A stretch of DNA of 64,000 bases from Lingula anatina (GCF_001039355.2 NW_019773737.1:1-64000); one strand, 5' to 3'. Numbered from the stretch's first letter, positions 36,878-48,970 are shown. Numbers and translations are program-made. The notes: generated by a model from the sequence alone, not told the origin.

Positions 36878-37283
36878 GCTTGTAACGAACTCAATATCAC
36901 TTCTTTCGACCAGATTTTTGTGCACACAATGAAACTGCGGAAGTAACTGTAGAACAATCAAGAACTTTCCACACACCAAGACGGCATGTTATTACTAAGT
37001 ATCGATTGTGGGTACGTGAAGTGTAGCTGTGGCAATGTTTTGATAATGCAACACTTATTGAATATATGTGTACATATTCAATAATTTAAAATAATATAAA
37101 ATAGACTTATATTTATACGTTGAGCATCAATTTACTGATTTACATGTAACATAGTTTCAAAAAATATTATAACGACATATCACATAAAGGTACTCATTCT
37201 TCTCCAAGGAGGAGACAGAGGGTGAACGTGTGGAAAACCGGTAGAACACATTTCATTTGCATGTTTTTTGAAGAATTCAAAAG
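36878..37283. promoter_or_regulatory. Shared HSPBP1/SAMM50 promoter region
   Basis: Only 406 bp separate the two start codons on opposite strands, so both 5' UTRs and core promoters must lie here (or partly in transcribed sequence). An octamer-type ATTTGCAT is present at about 37254-37261, just before the SAMM50 start. No TATA box or CpG-rich block is obvious. Function is inferred from geometry. Confidence 0.6.
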
Positions 37284-40200
37284 ATGACATCCAATTCAAA
37301 CTCAGCAGATGTGAGTCAATACGACTGGTATTCATTTCGATTTATACAGTAATTGCATGCTTATTGTCTTTGATTGGTAAATAATGATAAATTGTACGTG
37401 CTGTATTTGCCTCAGGTTTCGGCCTTACAAGCTCACGGTACCCTTACCGCTGGTAAGGCCTCATAGCAGTATGTACAAAAACCTTGAGACACTTAAGTAC
37501 CTCGAAATGTCCACGTTCTGACAATCTCTGTGGGTCCTCCGTTGTACCTTGTAGTATGTAAATCCAATTAAAAGTTTTTTCGTGTACCTTCAGGCACGAT
37601 GTTCATAAAGTTTTGGTCATTTTATTTCAGCTTCCTAAAAAAATAAGTAAAACGTTTTTTCCTTTTAATGTAATTCATGTATGTATTTTGATTAAGGGCG
37701 AAAATATAATACTACTTATAATAAAAAAAAAACAAAACGTGATTTTTAAATATATTTTATTGCTATAAAATACTATCATTATAAAATTTCTGAAATATTT
37801 TTTTCATGTAGTTTTTAAAGCAATGGTAGGCCAAATTCGACAGAAGCGTAAATGGATGGCCAAATGCTTGTAAAACATTATAAACTGGAGCTAGGTCACC
37901 TACATGGATCAAACACCATTTTTCACAACTCGTCACCCGAGGGCGCTAAAAGTTTACATTGGAAACATGAAACAGGTCAACTCCATTTCGAGGTCGACCT
38001 TGAAAAGGTGGTCGTCCTTTCCGCAAGTGTACCACAATATGGCGTGCTGTTGTGTCAGTGCAGTAGGAAGCTGAAATAAAATGACCAAAACTTTATGAAC
38101 ATCGTGCCTGAAGGTACACGAAAAAACTTTTAATTGGATTTACATACTACAAGGTACAACGGAGGACCCACAGAGATTGTCAGAACGTGGACATTTCGAG
38201 GTACTTAAGTGTCTCAAGGTTTTTGTACATACTGCTATGAGGCCTTACCAGCGGTAAGGGTACCGTGAGCTTGTAAGGCCGAAACCTGAGGCAAGTGCTG
38301 TATGTACATGTAACATGTGCTTGCAAGTCGTACAGTATCATGGCATAAGATGCCCGTCCCCCGGATGCATGTACGCTCAAACGTATGCTCTCATGCATAC
38401 ACACACACACATTCCCCTCCACACACATTACATATTGGCCAAGGAGACAGACAATTTTTTGTTTAATTAGTGTTTTATGTGGCAAGGCCTTCTCAGACTC
38501 GGTAGCAGTATGATGCTTTATTTCTTTTACTTTTACCATAACAGTTCATTGTGAACATTGAAACTTTTAAACAGACTAGATCAGTGTTAAGTTTTTCATA
38601 GCAGCTATAGTACATGCAATGCAAGTATTAACATTAATAATTAAGCTCTAATTATGAAACATTTCTATTTAGGAGGACCAAATGAACATCATGATGGATA
38701 TGGAAGGAAACGTTTACTTGCCAATAAACAAAACTTTTATGTCTAAAAAGGTATTTTTCAATCAGTTTAAATAATGTAGCACAGATATGTACATGTAGTT
38801 TGGTATTTTAAAACTGCTTAGTAGAAAAGGTTATTGAATGGAATTTCATTTTTGCTTCTTGATAACAAAATAGAAATTTTATGTCAGTCTCCTTGTCAAA
38901 TATAGTCATTTATTTTTCAGGCCCGGATTGAGAAGGTGATGGTAAAGGGATTAAATAAAACAAAAGATGATATTGTCCTCAAACAGTTTCCAGGTGTTTT
39001 CACAGCAGAGAACTTGTATGAGGTAAATGTGCCTGTATGCCTTATAGACAGATGTAAGGCTATGTAGCTTTACACCTCAATGTATTTGAACAGAAATATT
39101 TGAACTCTATATTTTCATCTTGTTAATGAGAATAAACCTAAGTGGAAAGTATAGTTATGGATTAAATTACAATATCATAACATGTTACTGTATTATAGGT
39201 GTACAGGAAAGCCGAGGAAGCCCGTGAGAGACTTTTAAGACTGGATATCTTCAGTGCTACTAAAGTTGAACTGGATACTGCCAATGGTATTATTTTGTAA
39301 ATCACACTAGATAAGTAAGAGTTGGAGTTAAAGTGACTATCCATTAAGTATAATTTCACACATGTGATAGAAGTTAATAAAGATAAGTAATATGAAATCC
39401 TTACGAGTTGTAGTGCTATCACAAATAAATCTATATAATCACCTATGTGGATCCACATGTCCACACATATGCATCTCAAGAAAAGTTGTTTTTCTTTTCA
39501 GACAGTAGTAAGCCAGATAGTTATTCCTTGATTGTTAATGTAAAGGAGGGGCGTACAATGAATGGAGGAATGCACATGAATTCAGATCTCAATGGAAATA
39601 TTACCCCAGTCAGTATATGCTAGCAAAAATTTGATATTTTTATTCAAGTGTTAATCAATATATAAGACTTTAATATGAATTTCAAGTTGACCTGTAGGTC
39701 CTGTCAGCATATCCAAGATACGTTGACTGTTTCCAGTTTTAAATTAAATATACATGCCCACTGACTTGACATTAACAGTATTTTTTCATAATGGTTTGTT
39801 TATCTGTCTATGTAAACCAGGACATGCAGATTCACTTTCGCAACCTTTTTGGCCGAGCAGAGAAGACCATGCTTGACTACCAGTTCTATTCTTATGGTGC
39901 TACAACTTCTAGGATTAACCTCAAATTTACCAAACCTCTGGGAGGGGATCCTGATGTTTTGTAAGTGAATATTTTCTCATGTGCAAACTGAATGACTTAC
40001 TGTACTCTAAATGTTGTTAATTCATAAATTGTCAGATTGTTGAGATTTGGAAGTTATAACTATTGACCTGATGCTTTTTTTTTCTCAGATATTCTTTGGG
40101 TATTCAGCAATACAGAGGAACACAAGAATGGGCAGGTTTTAAGCAGATTGACAGAGGGATTTATTCCGGTTTAATGGTACTTAAAAAATATTTGATATGT

Positions 40201-43200
40201 GTTTAGTAAATCATAATGTAAATCAAATTGCATAATGTTGCTCATCAGTTTCACAAATTAAATAGTCTTTGGCATTTATTTATTTGTGCATTTTGCATCT
40301 TGATATTTAAAAAAAAAATTTTAAAGTCATTTCAACAAACAACATGGTATTTTTAGTTCCCAAGTGCATTTGGTACACACACATTGCAGTGGAATGGATT
40401 TTGGAGGGAAGCCAATTGCCTGAATCACAAAACTTCTTTCCCTATACGAGAAAGTATGGGACATTCCATGAAAAGTTCCATATCAGTAGGTGTTCATTTT
40501 CTAAAAAAAAAATAATAATGGGAAAATCTGAATGACTGAAAGTGTCTGATATTTAAGAGATTTTTTCTACTGACAAGTATGCTGCAATGTTTACTTATGC
40601 TTACTAAAGGTTTATGAGTGACATATATACTGAACAAAAATATAAACACATGAAACTAAAATGGTGAGTTGAAATTGATAATCATGAAATATGCTCAGGT
40701 TGATGGTTTATTTGTGAATTGATGGATTTGTTTTAATCAAGTATAGTGGTCTGGTTCCACTTGGCTGCTCCCCATGAGTATACTCAAAGGTTCAGTTTTT
40801 CCACCCACAAGACTAATGGAGCATGAAGGAGTGGTGGTCAATCTGCTTGACCAATACACAGCCACTCCTTACAGTCCAGGCAATAAAAGGGCAAACCAAA
40901 ATGTGCATTTCTGTCACTTGTCAACATGCCACAGATGTCTGAAATCATGAGGGAGCGAGCCATTGGCATGCTCAATGCTGGTTTGTCGGTAACAGAAGTT
41001 GCAGCACACCTGAATGTGCACCATTCCACTGTCAGCCGTCTGAGAACACGCTTCAGAGACACTGGTAGCACTAGGAACCGCCCACATGCCCGCCGACCGC
41101 GTGTTACCACACCCGCTCAGGATCTGCACCTACGACTTCGGCTCCGACCAGCAACCAGGACTGTAAGTCGTCAAAACAGGCGTCTTTCAGCCCAGACAGT
41201 AAGGAACCGTCTGCGGGAGGCTGGACTTCAAGCACGTCGTCCACACCGGGGCCTCGACCTCACTGCGGTCCGACGTCAGACCCGATTGAATTGGGCCAAT
41301 GTTCAAGTGCGCTGGACACTTGCACGGTGGAGGACAGTGCTCTTCAGTGATGAATCCCGGTTCCAGCTGCACCACGCTGATGGCAGACACCGTGTTGGTG
41401 AGCATTTTGCCGATGCTAATATCCTTCGACGGGTGGCTCATGGTGGAGGTAGTGTAATGGTATGGGCCGGTATTTGCTATGGACAGCGCACACGCTTGCA
41501 TTTTATTGTTGGCAACTTGAATGGCCAACGATACAGCGATGAGATATTGCAACCCATCATTGCACCATTTGTGGCACATTTGTGGCACTCTAATGAATAT
41601 TCCTGTCCTCAACTGGCCGCCGTATTCGCCTGATATGTTGCCCATTGAACACCTGTGGGATGTTCTGGATCAGCGTGTACGCCGTCATGTTCCAGTTCCC
41701 GAGAATGCTGCCAACTGCGAATAACACTCCAGGAGGAATGGGATAATATCCCTCAGGCCACTATTGACAACCTAGTGATGTCCATGCGTCATCGGTGTGC
41801 TGCTCTGCTTGAAGCTAATGGTGGCCATACTCGTTATTAGTGTCTGTGAACTTGGATTTTGACCCCCATGGTGAAGTTTATGCCCTAACTCTTGGACTAT
41901 GCATTTAAACTTCCCGTAATGCTCTCAAAGTGATGTCTATTTGTTGAGGAAAATATGTTGTTATTGTTGGCTATATATTTAAGTTCGATGCACGAAAATA
42001 AATCAACATATTCTTTCGTGCGTTTATATTTTTGTTCAGTATAAATACCCCACTATGGTTTGTGCAAAGGTGTAATAAAGACAATTTGTACTGTCACTTA
42101 GGTCAAGAAATTACTGTTGTAGAGAGCTGATCTCTGAAAGCTTGTATATATGACTTGGCAGGTTTTGCCACATCCATTTCATGGGCACATAAATTGTGTT
42201 TGGATGTAGTTTTTTCTTTTTATTTGTAGCATACACTCATTAGAGACAGAAGGGGAACAACACCTTTTCCAAAAAGTGGTTACAGACTGAAAACAACACA
42301 GGTATGCATGCATGTGTGTGTGTGTGTGTTTGTTTTGGTGTGTGTTGTTAATATTCTCCCTCTCTGCCTCATTTGAAGTTAAGAATTCTCCACTCGCGTA
42401 ATTGTTTAAAGTATGAATTGGCAATATTTATTTTAATTTTATCGAACTTTTCAAATTTAGGAATATGCAGGAGTTGGGGGTGATGTCAAGTTTTTAAAGA
42501 ATGACCTAGAACTAGAAATGAACAAATCTCTTCCATTTGGCGCAGTAAGTTATTTCTTCATTTACTTGAGCACTTTGTATCTTAACAATGGTTTTATGAT
42601 TTTGTGAAGCAGTACATGATTCACTTTCAAAATAAATATTGTTTCATAAAAATTGGAAAAAATCTTGAAAATGGCTGAAAATGTTGTATGTTGTAAATAC
42701 ATCTCTGACAAAGTAACTAAAATATGCTTTTGTCTTTATGGATTTATTATGTGGCACTATATTTAATATAAATTAATGTACCAATTTTTTTTCAATAGAA
42801 GGTTATTACAAATAGAAACTACAACTTTTAATCCAAATTTCAGAGTTTACAGCTAAATATTGGTAGTGGTGTGTTAAGGTCGTTAAATGGCACAGCAGTC
42901 AAAGTTAGTGACAAGTACTTCTTGGGAGGACCACTCAGTTTACGAGGATTTAAAATCAACGGCGTGGGACCAACTAGTGATGGTAAAAACTATTCTGTGA
43001 ATGCTTTCTTGTTCATATTAGACCAAGTGAATAGACATTACTGTACTTATATACAATTTGACATATATTGATGTCACACAATAAGTATATTGAAACTTAA
43101 CTAGTTTGATAGTTCCAGTACAAAAGTCTCAGAATTGTATTTAAATTATAAATCTGATTTTTTACAGGGAATTCACTTGGTGCTAATTCATATTGGTTAG

Positions 43201-45370
43201 GAGGGTTGCATTTGTACACACCACTGCCATTCCTCCCCAACCTTGGAGGGATTGGGAAACATATCAAGACACACTGTTTTGTTAATGCAGGAGGATTAGT
43301 CAATGTGGATTTCAGTATGTATTATTAACAACAAGCCAACAGAAAGCATGCAAGTACACTACCCTCTACCAGGGCCACAGATTGATTTTTCACTAGACAT
43401 GATATACATAGACACTAGATATGTCTCTGGTTAAATAGATGGCTAATATCTGCACTGTGACCCTGTTCTGAAATCTCAAAGATGATTACATGGCTTGTAA
43501 TTGTTTGCATAACTACTCAGGCACAGTCACTTAGCAAGTCCCTGCCAAGTCCCTTTGACAGTAATCAAGATAGTTTATTGTTAATCTGTGACAATAAAAC
43601 AGCCCTTTAGCAGACAGACAAGACAAGGCAGGTTGTGTAACAAGCGTTAATTACATTGGCACAAAGCCCAGCTCTCACCGAGCTCCTGCAGTTAATCATT
43701 TTCTCCTGGCCTAATGTAACAGAGTCGCCCTGGTAGAAGGTATGAGTACACCACATATCCGCTGCACTTGGGTCATTAACTCTGCAAGCCACATTAATTT
43801 ATCTATTAAAGTTTACCTGTGAAAGCTTACCTTTAAAGAATATCTGTTATAGAAAATGACGTATGTTTTTTTTTGTGGAGAAGAGAGGGAAGAAATGGAG
43901 CATATTTTATATTTTTGCCACATAGTAAGATATCTGTGGATTAAATTAGAACAATTAATTTTTGCAAAGACTGTAACTAAGGCTTCGTTCACATGGAAAG
44001 TCTATTTTCTAAAAATCTATTTTCTATTCGCGGTATATCTTGTGATCACGGTCTGTGCCCTGAATATCCCGCGGCATAATTACTGGCAGCGCGAGCTAGT
44101 TACTTCCAAAGCTGTAATTAATTCTCGGCAGTGCTCGGAGGAGATTCTGATACCTTGACGCATGCGCAGTAGGAAGTTAGAAAGTTAATGGCGATCACGG
44201 TTGCTTTGAAAAATGTGTTTGTCGATTTTGTGCAACAACAAGACAAAGAAGATGAAGAAGCTATACACACGACAGATACAAGTGCAACCATCATGATCCG
44301 ATGGCAAGCGATGCGGCAACGGAGGATGAGATTTTATAGGATGCGAGCACAGCTGAGAATTAATTACAGCTTTGTATAAGTAACTGGCTCGCGCTGCCAG
44401 TAATTACGCCGCGGGATATTCAGGGCACAGACCGTGATCATAAGATATCGTGAATAGAAAATAGATTTTTAGAAAATAGACTTTCCATGTGAACAAAGGC
44501 TAAGTATTATTTAATCAAAAAATGTTATCTTTGGCTATACTTCCAGTGGTTTTAACCTAATCAGCTTTATTATATATGTAACCAAATTCTACATTTATTG
44601 CAAATCAAAAAGAGCCGAAGCAACAAACTTGCACTCTCTAAGCTTGTATATGAATGAAAAATTAATGGCAGAAAGAAATATTACTCAGAATACTTTAGAT
44701 TTTAAAAAAAATTGAAAAAAGTTGGACACGTGGAAAACCTTTTTAAAAAAAAATTGAAAAAAGTTGGACACGTGGAAAACCTTTTTTTTGAAGGGATATA
44801 GTACTTAAACCATATATATACATCTGTATATGTATGTGTATATACAAGATGCAAAAGTGTATGTTGGGTTGATGTGTGTGGGTGTATTAAAAATCGGAGA
44901 TATGATTATTGTGTATTTCAAATCGGATACATACGGTAAAGTGCCATGAATTTCGANCTTTATTTTCATTTGAAAAAATTATAAGCTCTTAAAAAGATTC
45001 AAAGGATACTTTTTAGTGGTTTAAAGACTACTTTAAAGATCTTAGTTATTTGACTGTTTTGGAAAATTGATAGCTAATTTACAGGTATATGATGACTTCA
45101 TAGATCAAGCCTTGTTGAAAATTGTGAAAACTTCTTAAGGGATAAAAGTGGCTCTTCATATTTTGGGTTTTAACTCCTTTTCCAGTGGAAATGACATTTC
45201 AGTAAGTTTTATCAAAGATTACAGATATTGAATTTGTGTGTTTGGACTTTTATCCTTTATTAGAATTCCATGTCAACTTTTCTGTAGATAATTTGTTACT
45301 AATAATAAATGGTTTTCTTTCCAGTGTGAATCCAGGGCTTCAGTTTGGAATAGGTATCAAATTTCCATAG
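37284..45370 (+). CDS. SAMM50: SAMM50, sorting and assembly machinery 50 (one exon missing from the sequence)
   Basis: SAMM50/Sam50 is the Omp85-family channel that inserts beta-barrel proteins into the mitochondrial outer membrane. Exons: 37284-37310, 38673-38750, 38921-39022, 39199-39286, 39502-39608, 39821-39960, 40089-40176, 40357-40485, 42230-42301, 42461-42544, 42844-42982, 43168-43314, 45325-45370. The POTRA part is in exons 3-5 (VKGLNKTKDDIVL, EEARERLLRLDIFS). Barrel landmarks: NLFGRAEKT, LQWNGFWREANCLN, RESMGHSMKSS, DKYFLGGPLSLRGF, ANSYWLGGLHLYTPLPF, and the terminal strand LQFGIGIKF. Exon 43168-43314 ends in phase 1 but the last exon needs phase 2, and direct joining gives ATG TGA. 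An exon of 3n+1 nt (about 50 residues, the '..RLELNYC..' part of the barrel) is therefore missing, probably at the N at 44957. Introns carry three DNA transposons. Confidence 0.95.
37407..38294. mobile_element. Foldback DNA transposon with 230-bp inverted repeats and 9-bp TSD (MULE-like)
   Basis: The left arm 37407-37636 and right arm 38065-38294 are inverted copies with no mismatch that I could find by eye. The termini read TTGCCTCAGGTTTCGGCC. Flanks carry the 9-bp direct repeat GTGCTGTAT (37398-37406 and 38295-38303). The 428-bp centre has no transposase; its longest ORF (75 codons, 37852-38079) is not recognisable. Long TIRs with a 9-bp duplication fit Mutator-like non-autonomous elements. 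Near-identity of the arms implies recent insertion or gene conversion. It sits 97 bp into SAMM50 intron 1. Confidence 0.85.
38400..38412. repeat. CA microsatellite
   Basis: Short (AC)n run in SAMM50 intron 1. Confidence 0.6.
40628..42041 (+). mobile_element. Tc1/mariner element
   Basis: 1414 bp with terminal inverted repeats TACTGAACAAAAATATAAAC (left) and the inverse at the right end. It is flanked by the TA target duplication (40626-40627 and 42042-42043). It carries a degenerate transposase in the same orientation as SAMM50, inside the intron 40486-42229. It is GC-richer than the surrounding intron. Confidence 0.92.
40926..41840 (+). pseudogene. Broken Tc1-type transposase
   Basis: The first frame (40926-41633) has the two helix-turn-helix segments (LSVTEVAAHLNVHHSTVSRL, LSAQTVRNRLREAGL) and the first catalytic Asp (VLFSDESRF). 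The second frame (about 41585-41724) carries the third acidic residue in YSPDMLPIEHLWDVLD. The last stretch (about 41728-41840) ends EANGGHTRY, the usual family C-terminus. Between them, near 41575-41590, the segment that normally holds the second catalytic Asp (an HDNARPH-type motif) is deleted, with a frame change, and another frameshift follows near 41715. It is therefore inactive. Confidence 0.9.
43981..44500. mobile_element. 520-bp foldback element, TSD TAA (PIF/Harbinger-like MITE)
   Basis: The left arm from GGCTTCGTTCACATGG and the right arm ending CCATGTGAACAAAGGC are inverted repeats of about 145 bp at over 90% identity. Shared inner sequence includes TCACGGTCTGTGCCCTGAA and AATTACTGGCAGCGCGAG. 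The direct repeat TAA flanks it (43978-43980 and 44501-44503). The centre has a 63-codon ORF (44188-44379) with an Arg/Met-rich end (RWQAMRQRRMRFYRMRAQ), possibly the start of a lost transposase. Confidence 0.75.
44701..44790. repeat. Two-copy tandem duplication, about 43-bp unit
   Basis: 'ttgaaaaaagttggacacg' plus 'tggaaaacctttttt' occurs twice in a row, near identical. It lies 170 bp from the N at 44957, so an assembly duplication is possible. Confidence 0.8.
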
Positions 45371-45513
45371 CTCTCAACTGTCAGCGAAGTGTGCATACAA
45401 TAATGACTTTTATATAACTACACTTATACGGAAACCACAGCATTCCAGTTTTAAGATCTTTATGTGACTGTGGCATCACTATTTTGTAAATCAATGCATT
45501 TTGATTCGAAGTT

Positions 45514-45612
45514 TGCAAAAAGAATTTTTTAACAGAAGCTATACACTGTCTTTATAAAAGATTGCAAAAAGAATTTTTTAACAGAAGCTATACACTGTCT
45601 TTATTACACATT
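45514..45612. repeat. Two-copy tandem duplication, 49-bp unit
   Basis: 'ttgcaaaaagaatttttt' followed by 'aacagaagctatacactg' is repeated exactly with period 49 in the SAMM50 3' UTR. It may be real or an assembly artefact. Confidence 0.8.
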
Positions 45613-45820
45613 GCAGTTATAATTGATATATATATCTTACAGCCATACGTTTAGTGGAAACCTAATTATACATACGAATACGACCCAGAATATTATTTAT
45701 ACCTTGCGGTTTCCAATCAATTTTGGTTATTCCAATAGCAATCTTTCCGTAGATTTAATATTTACTCTACCAGACCTTGCAGGGTGAGACTATGGCCACA
45801 ACACTGCCAATTGCTTGTGA

Positions 45821-45826
45821 AATAAA
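45821..45826 (+). terminator. Candidate SAMM50 polyadenylation signal
   Basis: AATAAA 450 nt after the SAMM50 stop codon. Confidence 0.5.
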
Positions 45827-48079
45827 CCCTACTAAATAGAGGTTTGTCCTTTTGCCTCTTCTTTTCTGTATAAATTTGATATGTGTTTTAGGTCTTTTTC
45901 TATTTTTTTAATTACATAATTGATAAAGTGTTGAAGTATTTGATGCTGCTCAGTATGCCCATGTGCACTAACAAATTAAAGATGAACTAATAAATGCCAA
46001 TCACTTTTTTTTAATTACAAGCAAAGGTAAAATTGCTTTGCTTGCTCAAACTCATACATTAAACGTTTTCGTATTCCACCTTTCACTTCTTTTTGTCATT
46101 ATTTTCATGCCCTTGTGTGTGCAAGGAAGGGATTACAAAACCTATTTTGTCAACTGCCATTTAGATACCTAGTAAAATGTTTTATGCCTCTTATGAAAAA
46201 TTATAGATCTATTACCAAGGGTCAGTTTGTGGATGTAGTCAGCAGCTCTCAGAAATTGAATATATGTTGATAAGTGAAGGCCCATATTTGTGAGTGATGG
46301 CATGAAACATCTTACCAATTAAATTTTGATTTAGAAAAAATGTATACAGTTTTTGAACTAAAGAAGGGGTGAAGTTGGCATTTGTCTTTAAAGGAATGGG
46401 AAATTCATCTTCCTTAAGAATATTGTCACCCTTCCCCCAAAACTCTATTTACTGCCCTACATACATATACATCCATTTGGGAAATAGATAAATCTTCAGT
46501 GTCCAGTGACTAAATTAATTAATATTTACATCTGTCATCTTACAGGTGAAGTCATTATTGCCATTTTGGAGGAAAAACTGAAAAATCAGTTCTCCAAATT
46601 TCTCTTTTACCTGAGCACCCACAATCACTGTTTGAATGCTGATTTAATGACACCATTTAGTATTCCAAACCCCTACCAGTGATTTTTCTAAAAGTCTTAG
46701 TTCAGATTTCATAGTTGATAAAGCAAAATAATGCCTTGGTGTAATGAAAGTCTGTAATGAGGGGCTCATAACTCCATAACAAAAACATTTAAACCAAAAT
46801 GATGGCATTGGATTGCAGCCCATTCACTCATGGTCAACTCCACCAATTTTCGAGGTAAAATCTTGTTCAGGGATGAAGTTACACCCCATTCTGATTGCTG
46901 TCTCATTTCAAAATAGAAAGTGTTAAAATGATGATTAAACCCTAGAGTTGTCTACGCTTATACATTGCAATGAGAACTAGAGGATCAGAGAGGTGATACC
47001 GCCTCCAGGTATGGTACCACCAGCTAGAGTAAGCACACAGGTATGGAAAACCAAAAAAAAAAAAGGGGGGGGATACCACCTCCAGTGTTGTTTTTGACAA
47101 GCTCTGCAAAAAGCATGTAAACAAAAGTTCTCAATTTTTTTTAATTACAATTTATAACAAAAGCGTGGGGAAAAGTAAAAGGTCAAACCTAAGATTGCAG
47201 TAAGATTATGACCTTCAGTTAGCCATTTGCAGTAATTTTTCCCATAATTCCTTTGGTTTGGCAGAAATAGCATTTAATTTTAATTTGCAAAGTGGGTACA
47301 AAGGCTGTTGTAATCTAGGAGGAGAACCCATAACTGTGACATGGCGGCATATATCGCAGACGAGACGGGTCCAGATCAAAACCATGTGTAGTGCCAGCGC
47401 CGCGCTGGTGGTACAAATATAAACGTCTATATTTTATATTTTCATAGGTATTTATTGTTTTAAATCAGCACAAAGATAGATGCATTATTGAATATTAAGA
47501 TGCAGGAAAAACCTCATTTTCCATATTGTAGTGTTCACAAATATAATTCCCAGACATGTAAATTAATTTGATTAGAGTCGATTGCTTGTGCACTCGACTC
47601 GTTTTATGGCCTTACCTGTAGTCATGTAACTTAAGTGGACGTGTGCAATTTGAATAATTAAAATTAGTATGTACCGCCAAATACTGCAGCACAGAATCCA
47701 CCTATAGATAAGAAATACGTATAAAAGATGTCTAGAAATAATATTGGAGGTGAGACTGCAGAAGACTCGGAGGTGACCGCTCGACGGAGCCATGGGAGAC
47801 GGCTTAGAAGTTGGAGGCTTCACGTAGAACATGTAGTTAGGGATCGCCAACTAATAAACCATTAAACTGGTCATTATGTGGATTATGTGGTTTTCTTTGC
47901 GCGACCTTACGTAAATCTGACACGAACTGTGGAATCTTTGGATCGCGTTATCCACTAAGTAAGTCTAAAACGTAATGTCCTATTTCGAGCCCACGCTTGA
48001 ATTAAGTGTACAAAATTATATAAGTTTAGGACATTCATCTCATATGTATATGTAAAGGTACATAACAATATGTTGATAA
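45827..48079. other. SAMM50-MuSK intergenic region
   Basis: No gene recognised in six frames. Notable only for a poly-A/poly-G tract near 47054-47072 and a short GC-rich palindrome CCAGCGCCGCGCTGG near 47393-47407. Confidence 0.5.
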
Positions 48080-48083
48080 TGAA

Positions 48084-48290
48084 TACCCTTAGCAAAAGAT
48101 TGCAGCAATACTGCGGCACAATTGCAGCAAATTTGCTGAAAACTAAAAATTTTACGGCAAGTGTAGTTTGCAAGAAAAATGTGTATTTCTGCAAATTTGC
48201 AATAACAACTGAAGTTTGCAGCAGGTTTGCAAGAAAGCATATTCTGGCAAAGTAGCAGCAAATTTGCAAGATCATATACTGCAAACTTAA
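48084..48290. repeat. Cluster of GCAAATTTGC / TTTGCAG motifs
   Basis: Within 200 bp there are about nine TTTGCA/TGCAAA occurrences, many as the palindromic core GCAAATTTGC or GCAGCAAATTTGC. Spacing is irregular, so it is a degenerate low-order repeat or a cluster of sites rather than a clean tandem array. It lies about 0.7 kb upstream of the MuSK start codon. Confidence 0.5.
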
Positions 48291-48559
48291 GCTAGCTTAA
48301 GCACTTGTTTAACTTATTGACAATTAATGAACAGTGAATGAAGGCAAATATGCAGAAGTGGAATATTTGTTAAATCATTGACGACGTTGGAAAATAATCT
48401 TTGACACAGTACCGGTACCTTGTTTTTTTAACAAGTCTGCATCTTCGCACACAATGAAATTATAAATCCTTTTTGTCTCATAAATCGTTTTAAATGTAAA
48501 CACGAATATTTTAATACATTTTTAATTTTTAATTTAAAAAAAATCTAACTTCAGGGCGA

Positions 48560-48970
48560 AAAATGCCACCCGATCACGGCTCATGTCTCCCATGTCTTAC
48601 AGTAAGTGAGCTTACAACGCAGTGCGTATGCTCACGTTGGAGCCCGCCATGTGCATTTGTTATGCGCAGTGTGACGGTGAAACGAAGCATTTCTGCGCAG
48701 ATCAGACATCACTCAAACTTGAGTAGGAGCGCGTATCTGCTGTTAGCTAAGTTACAGTGGGAAACATGAAGCAAATACACTTTAGTCAAGTATTTTGAAA
48801 ATAGACTCATGTAGCAAGTAACACACCGCAGATGCATTGTTTGGCATACGCTTTGTCTTCCAACGTATATAGATCAGACGCAGTCGACTCCGAGAGCTCT
48901 CAGGGAGAAATTGACAACTAAAGATGATGGCGGGGCATGAAATCTGGGTCACATATTCAGTGATGGAAAA
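48560..48970 (+). promoter_or_regulatory. Probable MuSK-like gene promoter and 5' UTR
   Basis: The 400 bp before the start codon are clearly GC-richer than the surrounding AT-rich DNA. They contain two TGCGCAG (NRF1-half-site-like) sequences near 48664 and 48697. No TATA box is evident. The transcription start is not determinable by eye. Confidence 0.45.

Larger units (their letters stand above)
43315..45324 (+). other. Last SAMM50 intron(s) as assembled, with a missing exon
   Basis: Contains the foldback element 43981-44500, two small tandem duplications and the single N at 44957. Reading all frames here I found no stretch matching the expected barrel-strand exon. Confidence 0.6.

Noticed and set aside
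36743-36979. N-terminally extended HSPBP1 start at 36979
   Set aside because: The extra 34 residues are not like the family N-terminus, while MSGEG at 36877 is; kept only as a remote alternative.
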